Assembly (NCBI RefSeq): GCF_000702305.1
Contig: NZ_JNLC01000014.1
Span: forward strand, 1 to 64,000
Direction of reading: 5' to 3'
From: Allobosea sp. 117
GTDB taxonomy: Bacteria > Pseudomonadota > Alphaproteobacteria > Rhizobiales > Xanthobacteraceae
Length of the DNA: 64,000 nt
The stretch's first letter is position 1. Each line of letters starts with the position of its first letter. This document shows, one piece after another, positions 34,081-42,513 of this stretch. The notes under the pieces are model-generated. The model saw only the letters and a program-made list of their open reading frames with translations. It ran no database searches and was not told the origin of the DNA. A program made the translations under genes and the position numbers.

Positions 34081-34124
34081 GGGCGGCGGGACGGTGCCTT
34101 GAGCACCGACCCGCCGCCCTTTTT
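34081..34124 (+). terminator. Strong intrinsic terminator
   Basis: GGGCGGCGGG and CCCGCCGCCC (34110-34119) enclose an inner stem CGGTGC/GCACCG, then TTTTT follows. It lies 19 bases after the aldehyde dehydrogenase stop and ends that operon, separating it from the sugar locus. Confidence 0.92.
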
Positions 34125-34182
34125 GATTCATGGCCTCGACGAACCTCCTCGACCGGCCTGACCATCGAAAGTCCAATCTAAA

Positions 34183-34199
34183 AGTCAAACAGTATGACT
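34183..34199. promoter_or_regulatory. 17-bp palindrome AGTCAAAC-A-GTATGACT upstream of ytfQ, likely GntR operator
   Basis: Arms of eight bases around a central A with one mismatched pair, in an AT-rich patch about 90 bases upstream of ytfQ. GTCAAAC/GTATGAC resembles the compact palindromes bound by FCD-type GntR regulators. One is encoded in the same operon at 39070, so autoregulation of the locus is a reasonable inference. A CATAAAT string at 34222-34228 could be the -10 region. Confidence 0.5.
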
Positions 34200-34286
34200 A
34201 TTCAGGCCGATCACTCTGTGGCATAAATCCGTCGTCGGCAAGCGCCCGAAAGTGGCGCGCCGGTTGGCTCCACGGGAGAAACGCCA

Positions 34287-35264
34287 ATGAATTTCAAGAC
34301 CTTGCTGCTCGCGACCGCGCTGTCCGGCGTCGCTGCCGGTGCGCTCCTCTCCGCTCCCGCCCAGGCGGCGGAGCTCACCATCGGCTTTTCGCAGATCGGC
34401 TCGGAATCGGGCTGGCGCGCCGCCGAGACCACGGTCTCCAAATCCGAGGCCAAGAAGCGGAACATCAATTTCAAGATCGCCGACGCCCAGCAGAAGCAGG
34501 AGAACCAGATCAAGGCGATCCGCTCCTTCATCGCCCAGGGCGTCGACGCCATCTTCCTCGCTCCCGTCGTCGCCACCGGCTGGGATGCGGTGCTGAAGGA
34601 AGCGAAGGAAGCGCAGATCCCGGTCGTGCTGCTCGACCGCGACATCGACCCCTCGGGCAAGGAGCTGTACCTGACCGCCGTGACCTCGGACAGCGTGGCC
34701 GAGGGCAAGGTCGCCGGGCAATGGCTGGTGAAGACGGTCGGCTCCAAGCCGTGCAACGTCGTCGAGCTGCAGGGCACGGTCGGCGCCAGCGTCGCCACCA
34801 ACCGCAAGAAGGGCTTCGAGGACGGCATCGCCGGCGCCTCCAACGTGAAGATCGTGCGCAGCCAGACCGGCGACTTCACCCGTGCCAAGGGCAAGGAGGT
34901 GATGGAGAGCTTCATCAAGGCCGAGGGCGGCGGCAAGAACATCTGCGCGGTCTACGCCCACAATGACGACATGATGGTCGGCGCCATCCAGGCGATGAAG
35001 GAAGCCGGGCTGAAGCCGGGCACCGACGTCCTCACCGTCTCGATCGACGCGGTGCCGGACATCTTCAAGGCGATGGCGGCCGGCGAGGCCAACGCCACCG
35101 TCGAGCTGACTCCGAACATGGCCGGCCCGGCCTTCGACGCCATCATCGCCTACAAGGCCAAGGGCACGGTGCCGCCGAAGTGGATCCAGACGGAATCCAA
35201 GCTCTACACCCAGGCCGACAACCCGAAGGCGATCTACGAGAGCAAGAAGGACCTCGGCTACTAA
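34287..35264 (+). CDS. ytfQ: Galactofuranose-type sugar ABC transporter binding protein YtfQ
   Basis: A 325-residue periplasmic binding protein. Its Sec leader ends near APAQA (about residue 28). It is nearly collinear with E. coli YtfQ by recall: LTIGFSQIGSESGWRAAET, ADAQQKQENQIKAIRSFIAQ, APVVATGWDAVLKEAK, NVVELQGTVGASVA, VYAHNDDMMVGAIQAM and VELTPNMAGPAFDA. YtfQ binds galactofuranose preferentially, and related proteins bind arabinofuranose-like sugars. GGGAGAAACGCCA precedes the ATG. It is the first gene of the sugar locus, followed by a strong hairpin and a dispersed repeat before ytfR. Confidence 0.95.
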   Translation: MNFKTLLLATALSGVAAGALLSAPAQAAELTIGFSQIGSESGWRAAETTVSKSEAKKRNINFKIADAQQKQENQIKAIRSFIAQGVDAIFLAPVVATGWDAVLKEAKEAQIPVVLLDRDIDPSGKELYLTAVTSDSVAEGKVAGQWLVKTVGSKPCNVVELQGTVGASVATNRKKGFEDGIAGASNVKIVRSQTGDFTRAKGKEVMESFIKAEGGGKNICAVYAHNDDMMVGAIQAMKEAGLKPGTDVLTVSIDAVPDIFKAMAAGEANATVELTPNMAGPAFDAIIAYKAKGTVPPKWIQTESKLYTQADNPKAIYESKKDLGY

Positions 35265-35272
35265 GCCGAGGC

Positions 35273-35303
35273 CGGGGCGGGCAACCGCCCCATGCCCGCC
35301 CCG
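35273..35303 (+). terminator. 11-bp hairpin attenuator after ytfQ
   Basis: CGGGGCGGGCA, loop ACCGCCCCA, TGCCCGCCCCG. Perfect stem 8 bases after the stop, without a T-tract. It is likely to raise ytfQ expression relative to the membrane genes. Confidence 0.6.
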
Positions 35304-35305
35304 AC

Positions 35306-35396
35306 GTCATCCCCAGGCTTGAACCGGGGATCCATGCGGTTCCGCCGGGAGCTCCCGGTCCAGGGCGTGGATGGCCGGATCAGGTCCGGCCATGAC
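35306..35396. repeat. Dispersed GTCAT...ATGAC palindromic repeat, copy B
   Basis: A 91-base element starting GTCATCCCC and ending GGCCATGAC, with the shared GGCGTGGATG core. Left arm CCCC..GGCTTGAACCGGGG and right arm GGCCGGATCAGGTCCGGCC are each near-palindromic. It is related to copy A at 14811-14890 but with different arm sequences. It sits inside the operon between ytfQ and ytfR. Confidence 0.72.
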
Positions 35397-35450
35397 GACC
35401 CTCTAGGAGCCGCGCATCGGCAGCCGGGAAGCCAGCATCCCCGCTCCTTC

Positions 35451-35490
35451 CCTGTGGACGACATCCGGTTGTCCACAGGTCCGTCCACAG
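35451..35490. repeat. GTCCACAG inverted and direct repeats upstream of ytfR
   Basis: CCTGTGGAC (35451-35459) and GTCCACAGG (35471-35479) form a 9-bp inverted repeat with an 11-base spacer, and a further GTCCACAG follows at 35483-35490. It could be a hairpin or a three-site operator for the membrane-component genes. Confidence 0.5.
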
Positions 35491-35544
35491 CCTCGCCGCT
35501 CCGGAAAACCCATCCGCCGCAGTCGCATGCCTTCGAGCCGCATC

Positions 35545-37065
35545 ATGCCGAACGACGACAGCATCCTCCTCTCCCTGACCGGCTTCTCGAAGGCGTTCGC
35601 CGGCTTTGTGGCGCTGGACCATGTCGACTTCACCCTGCGCCGCGGCGAGATCCATGCGCTGCTCGGCGAGAACGGGGCCGGCAAGTCGACCCTCATCAAG
35701 ACGATGACCGGCGTCGTTGCCCGCGATGCCGGCACGATGCGCCTCGACGGCGTCGAGATCGCACCCCGCTCGGCCGCGGAGGCGACGCGGATGGGCATCG
35801 CCACCGTCTATCAGGAGGTCAATCTCGCGCCGAACCTCTCGGTGGCGCAGAACCTGTTCCTCGGCCGCCAGCCGACCCGGCTCGGGCTGGTGCGCGAGCG
35901 CGAGATGCGCCGGCGCGCCGAGGACCTCCTCGCCGGGTTCGGCCTGTCGATCGACGTCGCCGCGCCGCTCGAAAGCTATTCGGTGGCGATCCAGCACATC
36001 GTCGCCATCGCCCGCGCCGTCGACCAGTCCGCGCGCGTGCTGATCCTCGACGAGCCGACCGCCAGCCTCGACGCCCATGAGGTCGAGGTGCTGTTCGGCG
36101 TCATGCGCCAGCTCGCCGCGCGTGGCATCGGTATCGTCTTCGTCACCCATTTCCTCGATCAGGTCTATGCGATCTGCGACCGCATTACCGTGCTGCGCAA
36201 CGGACGGCTGGCCGGCAGCGCGCCGGTCGCCGAGCTGCCCCGGCTCGATCTCGTACGCATGATGCTCGGGCGCGAGCTGAGCGCGGCCACCGCCCAGCGC
36301 CCGCCCCGCGCGCCGGCGACGGATGCCGCTCCCCTCGCCGCCTTCGAAAGCTTCGGCAAGGCGGGCACCGTTGCGCCCTTTGACCTCACGCTGCGCCCCG
36401 GCCACGTGGTCGGCCTCGCCGGCCTGCTCGGCTCCGGGCGCACCGAGACGGTTCGCCTCGTCTTCGGCGCCGACCGCGCCGATTGCGGGCGCGCGGAGGT
36501 CGGCGGGCAGGCCGTCGTCATCGCTTCCCCGCGCGAGGCGATGCGGCTCGGCTTCGGCTACTGCCCGGAGGAGCGCAAGACCGAGGGCATCGTCGCCGAG
36601 CTCACCGTGCGCGAGAACATCGTGCTCGCCCTGCAGGCACGGCGCGGCGCGATGCATCCCCTCTCCCGCCGCGAACAGGACGAGATCGCGGCCAAGTTCA
36701 TCCGCCTGCTCGACATCCGTCCGCCGGACCCCGAGCGGCCGATCGGCCTGCTCTCCGGCGGCAACCAGCAGAAGGCGCTGCTCGCCCGCTGGCTCGCCAC
36801 CGCCCCGCGCCTGCTCATCCTCGACGAGCCGACGCGCGGCATCGACGTCGGCGCCCATGCCGAGATCATCGGACTGATCCGCGACCTGTGCGCGGAAGGG
36901 ATGGCACTGCTGGTGGTCTCTTCCGAGCTGGAGGAGATCGTCACCTATGCCGATGAGGTGATCGTGCTGCGCGACCGGGCGCATGTCGCGCAGCTCACCG
37001 GCGAGGCGATCAGCGTACCCGCCATCCTCGCCGCCATCGCCGAAGCCCCGGCGGACGCGGCGTGA
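35545..37065 (+). CDS. ytfR: Galactofuranose-type ABC transporter ATPase YtfR
   Basis: A 506-residue sugar ATPase with two fused ABC modules. The first (about 5-240) has Walker [10 protein letters not shown] and Walker [13 protein letters not shown], with a GIATVYQEVNLAPNLSVAQN Q-loop region. The second (about 260-500) has the degenerate GLLGSGRTE, a proper [16 protein letters not shown] signature and [14 protein letters not shown]. This asymmetry is normal for CUT2 transporters. It matches E. coli YtfR closely by recall. The start is uncertain (ATG 35545 or ATG 35527; neither has a strong ribosome binding site). Eleven bases separate it from ytfT. Confidence 0.94.
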   Translation: MPNDDSILLSLTGFSKAFAGFVALDHVDFTLRRGEIHALLGENGAGKSTLIKTMTGVVARDAGTMRLDGVEIAPRSAAEATRMGIATVYQEVNLAPNLSVAQNLFLGRQPTRLGLVREREMRRRAEDLLAGFGLSIDVAAPLESYSVAIQHIVAIARAVDQSARVLILDEPTASLDAHEVEVLFGVMRQLAARGIGIVFVTHFLDQVYAICDRITVLRNGRLAGSAPVAELPRLDLVRMMLGRELSAATAQRPPRAPATDAAPLAAFESFGKAGTVAPFDLTLRPGHVVGLAGLLGSGRTETVRLVFGADRADCGRAEVGGQAVVIASPREAMRLGFGYCPEERKTEGIVAELTVRENIVLALQARRGAMHPLSRREQDEIAAKFIRLLDIRPPDPERPIGLLSGGNQQKALLARWLATAPRLLILDEPTRGIDVGAHAEIIGLIRDLCAEGMALLVVSSELEEIVTYADEVIVLRDRAHVAQLTGEAISVPAILAAIAEAPADAA

Positions 37066-37076
37066 GGGAGGCTGCA

Positions 37077-38069
37077 ATGGCGTTGCGTCTGCCCCGCATC
37101 GGCACCTCGCAGGTGGCCGCCCTCGTTCTCATCCTTGCCGCCAACTGGATGGTGTCGCCGCAGTTCTTCGACATCCGGATGCAGGACGGGCGGCTGTTCG
37201 GCAGCCTCATCGACGTGCTGAACCGCGGCGCGCCGGTGGCGCTGCTGTCGCTCGGCATGGTGCTGGTCATCGCCATGCGTGGCATCGACCTGTCGGTCGG
37301 CGCGGTGATGGCGATCTGCGGCGCCATCGCTGCCAGCCTCGCCGACAGCCATTCGCTACCCGTCGTGCTCGCCGCCGCGCTCGGCGCCGGCCTGGCCTGC
37401 GGGCTGTGGAACGGGCTGCTGGTCGCCGTGCTCGGCATCCAGCCGATCGTCGCCACGCTGATCCTGATGGTGGCGGGGCGCGGCATCGCCCAGCTCATCA
37501 CCGAGGGACGCATCGTCACCTTCACCTCGCCGGAGCTCGCCTTCCTCGGCAGCGGCTCGGTGCTCGGCCTGCCGACCCCGGTGGTGCTGACGCTCGGCAT
37601 GCTGGCGCTGACACTCCTCGTGGTGCGCGGCACAGCGCTCGGCCTGATGATCGAGGCGACCGGCGGCAATCCGCGCGCCAGCGCGCTCGCCGGCGTCGGC
37701 ACGAGGGTCATCACGGTCGCGGTCTATATGTGGAGTGGGCTGTGCGCCGCGCTCGCCGGCATCGTCGCGGCGGCGGACATACTCGGCGCCGACGCCAACA
37801 ATGCCGGGCTGTGGCTGGAGCTCGACGCCATCCTCGCGGTGGTGATCGGCGGCACCTCGCTGTTCGGCGGCCGCTTCAGCGTGATCCTCGCCGTGGTCGG
37901 CGCGCTGATCATCCAGGCGATGAACACCGGCATCCTGCTCTCCGGCTTCCCGCCGGAGACCAACCTCGTCGTCAAGGCGCTGGTGGTGCTCGCCGTGCTG
38001 CTGGCCCAGTCGCCGCGGCTCGGCGGCTTCCTGGCCGGGCTCGGCGTCCTGTTCGGGAGGCGCCCGTGA
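37077..38069 (+). CDS. ytfT: Galactofuranose-type ABC transporter permease YtfT
   Basis: A 330-residue CUT2-family inner-membrane permease with about nine to ten helices. MRGIDLSVGAVMAICGAIAAS (core GIDLSVG) is the family hallmark near residue 64. GNPRASALAGVG and LELDAILAVVIGGTSLFGG follow in the second half. ATG 37077 has GGGAGG at ideal spacing, while GTG 37062 overlaps the ytfR stop and is less likely. It is coupled to yjfF by a GTGA overlap. It forms the channel with YjfF. Confidence 0.93.
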   Translation: MALRLPRIGTSQVAALVLILAANWMVSPQFFDIRMQDGRLFGSLIDVLNRGAPVALLSLGMVLVIAMRGIDLSVGAVMAICGAIAASLADSHSLPVVLAAALGAGLACGLWNGLLVAVLGIQPIVATLILMVAGRGIAQLITEGRIVTFTSPELAFLGSGSVLGLPTPVVLTLGMLALTLLVVRGTALGLMIEATGGNPRASALAGVGTRVITVAVYMWSGLCAALAGIVAAADILGADANNAGLWLELDAILAVVIGGTSLFGGRFSVILAVVGALIIQAMNTGILLSGFPPETNLVVKALVVLAVLLAQSPRLGGFLAGLGVLFGRRP

Positions 38070-39073
38070 CACGCTCGCTGAACCGCCTGATGCCAGTCTT
38101 CGCCACCACGGCGGTGTTCCTCGCCGGCTTCGTGCTCTGCTCGCTCGCCTATCCGAACTTCGCCTCCCTGCGGGTGGTGATGAACCTGCTCACCGACAAC
38201 GCCTTCCTCGGCATCGTCGCGGTGGGCATGACCTTCGTCATCATCTCGGGCGGCATCGACCTGTCGGTCGGATCGGTGATCGGCTTCACCACCGTGTTCC
38301 TCGCGCTCGCCATCGAGCGCTGGGGCGTGCCGCCGCTCGCCGCCTTCGCAATCATCCTCATCATCTGCGCCGCTTTTGGCGCTGCGATGGGCGCGGTCAT
38401 CCAGTATTTCGAGCTGCCGCCCTTCATCGTCACGCTGGCGGGCATGTTCCTCGCGCGGGGGGTGAGCTTCCTGATGTCGACCGAGTCGATCCCGGTCGAT
38501 GCCGCGCTCTATTCCCACCTCTCGGACTACGCGATCCGGCTGAGCGGCGGCGCGCGCCTCACCGTGCCGGCGATGATCATGCTCGCCGTGGTCGGGGCCG
38601 GCATGGTGCTGCTGCATCTCACCCGGTTCGGCGCCAATGTCTACGCGCTCGGCGGCTCGCGCACGGCGACCGCGCTGATGGGCATCAACGTCGCGCGCAC
38701 CACCGTGCTCATCTACACCCTGTCGAGCGTGCTGGCGGGGCTCTCGGGCATCGTCTTCTCGCTCTACACCTCGTCCGGCTACTCGCTTTCGGCGGTGGGG
38801 GTGGAGCTCGACGCCATCGCCGCTGTTGTGATCGGCGGCACGCTGCTCTCGGGCGGCTACGGCTTCGTGTTCGGCTCCTTCCTCGGCGTGCTGATCCAGG
38901 GCTTGATCCAGACCTACATCAGCTTCGACGGTACATTGTCGAGCTGGTGGGCGAAGATTGCGACCGGCCTGCTGCTCTTCGCCTTCATCGCCTTCCAGCA
39001 GATCACGCTTTACATGGCGCGCCGTTCGCGCCTGCGCCCCGCAGGCGTCGCGCAGGGAGTGCTCCAGCCGTGA
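38066..39073 (+). CDS. yjfF: Galactofuranose-type ABC transporter permease YjfF
   Basis: A 335-residue permease that follows E. coli YjfF closely by recall: [105 protein letters not shown] and YISFDGTLSSWW. It starts with GTG inside the ytfT stop, preceded by GGGAGG. Its own stop overlaps the GTG start of the GntR regulator, so regulator and transporter are translated together. Confidence 0.94.
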   Translation: MTRSLNRLMPVFATTAVFLAGFVLCSLAYPNFASLRVVMNLLTDNAFLGIVAVGMTFVIISGGIDLSVGSVIGFTTVFLALAIERWGVPPLAAFAIILIICAAFGAAMGAVIQYFELPPFIVTLAGMFLARGVSFLMSTESIPVDAALYSHLSDYAIRLSGGARLTVPAMIMLAVVGAGMVLLHLTRFGANVYALGGSRTATALMGINVARTTVLIYTLSSVLAGLSGIVFSLYTSSGYSLSAVGVELDAIAAVVIGGTLLSGGYGFVFGSFLGVLIQGLIQTYISFDGTLSSWWAKIATGLLLFAFIAFQQITLYMARRSRLRPAGVAQGVLQP

Positions 39074-39792
39074 CGTCGCAGATCATCGTCATCCCCGCCC
39101 GCCGCGCGCATTCGAACCACGCGGAGATCGCCCGCTCGATCGGCATCGACATCATCGCCGGGCGCTATGGCGAGGGTGCCAAGCTGCCCGGCGACGCCGA
39201 GCTCACCTTGCTGTTCGGCGTCTCCCGGCCGGTGCTGCGCGAGAGCGTGAAGACGCTGGTCGCCAAGGGCCTGCTCTCCACCAAGTCACGGGTCGGCACG
39301 GTGGTGCGCGAGCGCGCGAGCTGGAACATGTTCGACCCCGACGTGCTGGCGTGGCACCTCGATGCCGGCATCGACAAGCGCTTCCTCAGCGACCTCTCGG
39401 AAATCCGCCTCGCGGTAGAACCCCGCGCGGCGGCGCTGGCCGCCGAGCGTCGCAGCGAGGAGGACCTCGCGGTGATGCGCCGGGCGGTCACCCGCATGGC
39501 GCAGGAGGATGGCGCCTCGGGCGGCTTCGCGGAGGGCGATCTTGCGCTCCACCTCGCCATCGCCAACGCCTCCGGCAACCCCTTCATGCGCTCCGTCGGC
39601 GCGGTGATCGAGGCGGCGCTGCGGGCCTCCTTCGTGCTCTCGGCCCCGGCCGATTCGCGCGAGCACGACATCGCGGTCGCCGCCCATGAGCGCATCGTCG
39701 AGGCGATCGCCGCCAAGGACGGCGAGGCGGCCGGGGCGGCGATGATGAACGTGATCTTCAACGGCCTGCGCCGCCACGGCGCGGCGGGCTGA
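39070..39792 (+). CDS. GntR-family (FCD domain) transcriptional regulator
   Basis: A 240-residue repressor-type protein. It has a GntR winged helix (about 15-80, with GAKLPGDAELTLLFGVSRPVLRES; core GVSRPVLRE) and an FCD ligand domain (about 90-235). Metal-ligand-like residues lie in DLALHLAIANASGN and AAHERIVEAI. FCD regulators usually sense small carboxylates or sugar acids such as galactonate, which suits this locus. It starts at GTG 39070 within the yjfF stop. The likely operator is the palindrome at 34183-34199. Confidence 0.92.
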   Translation: MTSQIIVIPARRAHSNHAEIARSIGIDIIAGRYGEGAKLPGDAELTLLFGVSRPVLRESVKTLVAKGLLSTKSRVGTVVRERASWNMFDPDVLAWHLDAGIDKRFLSDLSEIRLAVEPRAAALAAERRSEEDLAVMRRAVTRMAQEDGASGGFAEGDLALHLAIANASGNPFMRSVGAVIEAALRASFVLSAPADSREHDIAVAAHERIVEAIAAKDGEAAGAAMMNVIFNGLRRHGAAG

Positions 39793-39804
39793 GCAGGTGC
39801 CCCG

Positions 39805-41547
39805 ATGAGCGACGACGACAAGGACGAGCGCAAGAAGCTCCGCAGCCAGGCCTGGTTCGGCCGGCAGGACAAGATGGGCTTCTACTACCGCTCCTTCCTG
39901 AAGAACTCCGGCACCCCGCAGGACCGGTTCGACGGGCGGCCGGTGATCGGCATCTGCAACACCTGGTCCGAGCTCACCCCCTGCAACGCGCATTTCCGCA
40001 CCATCGCCGACCATGTGCGGCAGGGCGTGCTGGATGCCGGCGGCTATCCGCTGGAGTTCCCGGTCTCCTCGCTCGGCGAGGTGACGATGCGCCCGACCGC
40101 GATGCTGTTCCGCAACCTCGCCTCGATGGATGTCGAGGAGGCGATCCGCGCGCATCCGCTCGACGGCGTGGTGCTGCTGATGGGCTGCGACAAGACCACC
40201 CCCGCCCTCATCATGGGCGCCGCCTCGGCCGACCTCCCCGCCATCGGCGTCTCGGGCGGGCCGCAGCTCCGCGGCGTCTATCGCGGCCAGATCATCGGCT
40301 CGGGCACCAACATCATCTCGATGAGCGAGCAACTGCGCGCCGGCGAGATCACCCTCGACGAGTTCCACGAGGCGGAAGCCTCGATGAACCGTTCGGCCGG
40401 CTCCTGCATGACCATGGGCACCGCCTCGACCATGGCCTCGATGGTGGAGGCGCTCGGCCTCGGCCTGCCGGAGAACGCCGCCATCCCCGCCGCCGACGCC
40501 CGCCGCAACCTGCTGGCGCGCATGGCCGGCCGGCGCATCGTGGGCATGGTGGAGGAGGACCTGAAGCCGTCCGACATCCTGACGCGGCAGGCCTTCGAGA
40601 ACGCCATCCGTACGCTCGCCGCCATCGGCGGCTCGACCAATGCGGTGGTGCACCTGCTCGCCATCGCCGGGCGCGTCGGGGTCGACCTGACGCTGGCCGA
40701 TTTCGACCGGCTGGGGCGCGACGTGCACTGCCTGGTCGACCTGATGCCGTCCGGCCGCTTCCTGATGGAGGACTTCTACTATGCCGGCGGCCTGCCGGCG
40801 GTGCTGCGCGCGCTCGGCGAGCGCGGCCTGCTCCACAGGGACGCGACCACCGTCAACGGCCGCAGCATCTGGGAGAATGTCGAGAAGGCGCCGAACTGGA
40901 ACGCAGAGGTCATCACCCCCTTCGAGGCGCCGTTCAAGGCGGATGCCGGCATCGCCATCCTCACCGGCAACCTCGCCCCGGACGGCGCGGTCATCAAGCC
41001 GTCCGCCGCCTCGCCGGAGCTGATGGTGCACACCGGCCGCGCCGTCGTCTTCGAGAGCGTCGAGGAGATGCACCACGCGGTGAACGACGAGGCGCTCGAC
41101 ATCGACGCCACCTGCATCATGGTGCTGAAGAATTGCGGGCCGAAGGGCTATCCGGGCATGGCCGAGGTCGGCAACATGCCGCTGCCGGCGAAGCTCCTGC
41201 GGGAGGGTGTGCGCGACATGATCCGCATCTCCGACGCCCGCATGTCCGGCACCGCCTATGGCACGGTGGTGCTGCACGTCGCCCCCGAGGCGACCGCCGG
41301 CGGGCCGCTCGCGCTCGTAGAGAACGGCGACCTCATCACCCTCGACGTGCCCGCCCGCTCGCTGCACCTGCATGTCGACGAGGCCGAGCTTGCCGCCCGC
41401 CGCGCCGCCTGGGTGCCGCCGGCCCCGCACGCCGCGCGCGGCTATCAGCGCCTCTATATCGACCACGTGCTGCAGGCCGACCGCGGCGCCGATTTCGACT
41501 TCCTTGTCGGCCGCACCGGCTCGCCGGTGCCGCGCGACAACCACTGA
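39805..41547 (+). CDS. IlvD/Edd-family sugar-acid dehydratase, L-arabonate dehydratase type
   Basis: A 580-residue [2Fe-2S] dehydratase. Cys60 (CNTWSELTPCN), Cys128 (GCDKTTPA) and Cys201 (SAGSCMTMGTAS) match the three cluster ligands of the Rhizobium L-arabonate dehydratase one residue off its numbering. Lys129 follows as the Mg-site residue, and RMSGTAYG carries the catalytic Ser. The EEFPVS-type and AGPKGYPGMAEVGN regions (here CGPKGYPGMAEVGN) also fit. It removes water from L-arabonate, and homologues accept D-fuconate and D-galactonate. It is followed by the enzyme for its L-arabinose product, supporting this role. Confidence 0.92.
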   Translation: MSDDDKDERKKLRSQAWFGRQDKMGFYYRSFLKNSGTPQDRFDGRPVIGICNTWSELTPCNAHFRTIADHVRQGVLDAGGYPLEFPVSSLGEVTMRPTAMLFRNLASMDVEEAIRAHPLDGVVLLMGCDKTTPALIMGAASADLPAIGVSGGPQLRGVYRGQIIGSGTNIISMSEQLRAGEITLDEFHEAEASMNRSAGSCMTMGTASTMASMVEALGLGLPENAAIPAADARRNLLARMAGRRIVGMVEEDLKPSDILTRQAFENAIRTLAAIGGSTNAVVHLLAIAGRVGVDLTLADFDRLGRDVHCLVDLMPSGRFLMEDFYYAGGLPAVLRALGERGLLHRDATTVNGRSIWENVEKAPNWNAEVITPFEAPFKADAGIAILTGNLAPDGAVIKPSAASPELMVHTGRAVVFESVEEMHHAVNDEALDIDATCIMVLKNCGPKGYPGMAEVGNMPLPAKLLREGVRDMIRISDARMSGTAYGTVVLHVAPEATAGGPLALVENGDLITLDVPARSLHLHVDEAELAARRAAWVPPAPHAARGYQRLYIDHVLQADRGADFDFLVGRTGSPVPRDNH

Positions 41548-41564
41548 ATGCTGGCAGGTGAACG

Positions 41565-42497
41565 ATGACTACCCTCCCCTCCGCCCGGCCCTATAGGGGT
41601 GTCTTCCCGGTTGCCCCGACGGTGTTCGACGCCGACGGCCGGCTCGACCTCGACGGCCAGAAGCGGGCGATCGACTTCATGATCGACGCCGGCTCCGACG
41701 GGCTGTGCATCCTCGCCAACTTCTCCGAGCAGTTCGTGCTTTCCGACGCCGAGCGCGACCAGGTGATGGAGACCGTGCTGGAGCATGTCGACGACCGGGT
41801 GCCGGTGATCGTCACCACCACCCATTTCGCCACCCACATCTGCGCCGAGCGCTCGCAGCGGGCGCAGGAGCTGGGCGCGGCGATGGTGATGATCATGCCG
41901 CCCTATCACGGCGCCACCTTCCGGGTGCCGGAGAGCGCGATCTACGACTTCTACCGCGCCGTCTCGGACGCCATCTCGATCCCGATCATGGTTCAGGACG
42001 CCCCGGTCGCCGGCACGCCGCTCTCGGTGCCGTTCCTCGCGAAGATGGCGAAGGAGATCGGCAACCTCGCCTATTTCAAGATCGAGGTGCCGCAGGCCGC
42101 CAACAAGCTGCGGGCGCTGATCGAGGCCGGCGGCGAGGCCATCGAAGGTCCCTGGGACGGCGAGGAGGCGATCACGCTGATGGCCGATCTCGACGCCGGT
42201 GCCACCGGCGCGATGACCGGCGGCGGCTATCCGGACGGCATCCGCAAGATCATCGACCCCTATTTCGCCGGCGACCGCGAGGCGGCGATGGACGCCTATA
42301 TGCGCTGGCTGCCGCTGATCAACTACGAGAACCGGCAAGCCGGCTTCGCCACCGCCAAGATCCTGATGAAGGAAGGCGGCGTCATCGCCCACGACACGCT
42401 GCGCGCGCCGCTGCCGCCGGTGCATCCGGCCACCCGCGCCGGGCTGATCGAGATCGCGCGGCGGCTCGATCCGCTGGTGCTGCGCTGGGGCCGGTGA
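41565..42497 (+). CDS. L-2-keto-3-deoxyarabonate dehydratase (DHDPS superfamily)
   Basis: A 310-residue TIM-barrel enzyme. It tracks the Azospirillum 2-keto-3-deoxy-L-arabonate dehydratase by recall: YRGVFPVAPTVF, FMIDAGSDGLCILANFSEQF, AQELGAAMVMIMPPYHGATFRVPE, IMVQDAPVAGTPLS, YFKIEVPQAANKLR (Schiff-base Lys in YFKIE, about residue 171), IEGPWDGEEAITL, GATGAMTGGG and the C-terminal RRLDPLVLRWGR. It turns the arabonate-dehydratase product into 2-oxoglutarate semialdehyde. AGGTGAACG precedes the ATG. The dehydrogenase needed next is not in this operon. Confidence 0.94.
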   Translation: MTTLPSARPYRGVFPVAPTVFDADGRLDLDGQKRAIDFMIDAGSDGLCILANFSEQFVLSDAERDQVMETVLEHVDDRVPVIVTTTHFATHICAERSQRAQELGAAMVMIMPPYHGATFRVPESAIYDFYRAVSDAISIPIMVQDAPVAGTPLSVPFLAKMAKEIGNLAYFKIEVPQAANKLRALIEAGGEAIEGPWDGEEAITLMADLDAGATGAMTGGGYPDGIRKIIDPYFAGDREAAMDAYMRWLPLINYENRQAGFATAKILMKEGGVIAHDTLRAPLPPVHPATRAGLIEIARRLDPLVLRWGR

Positions 42498-42513
42498 GAA
42501 ACGGGAGAGCGCC

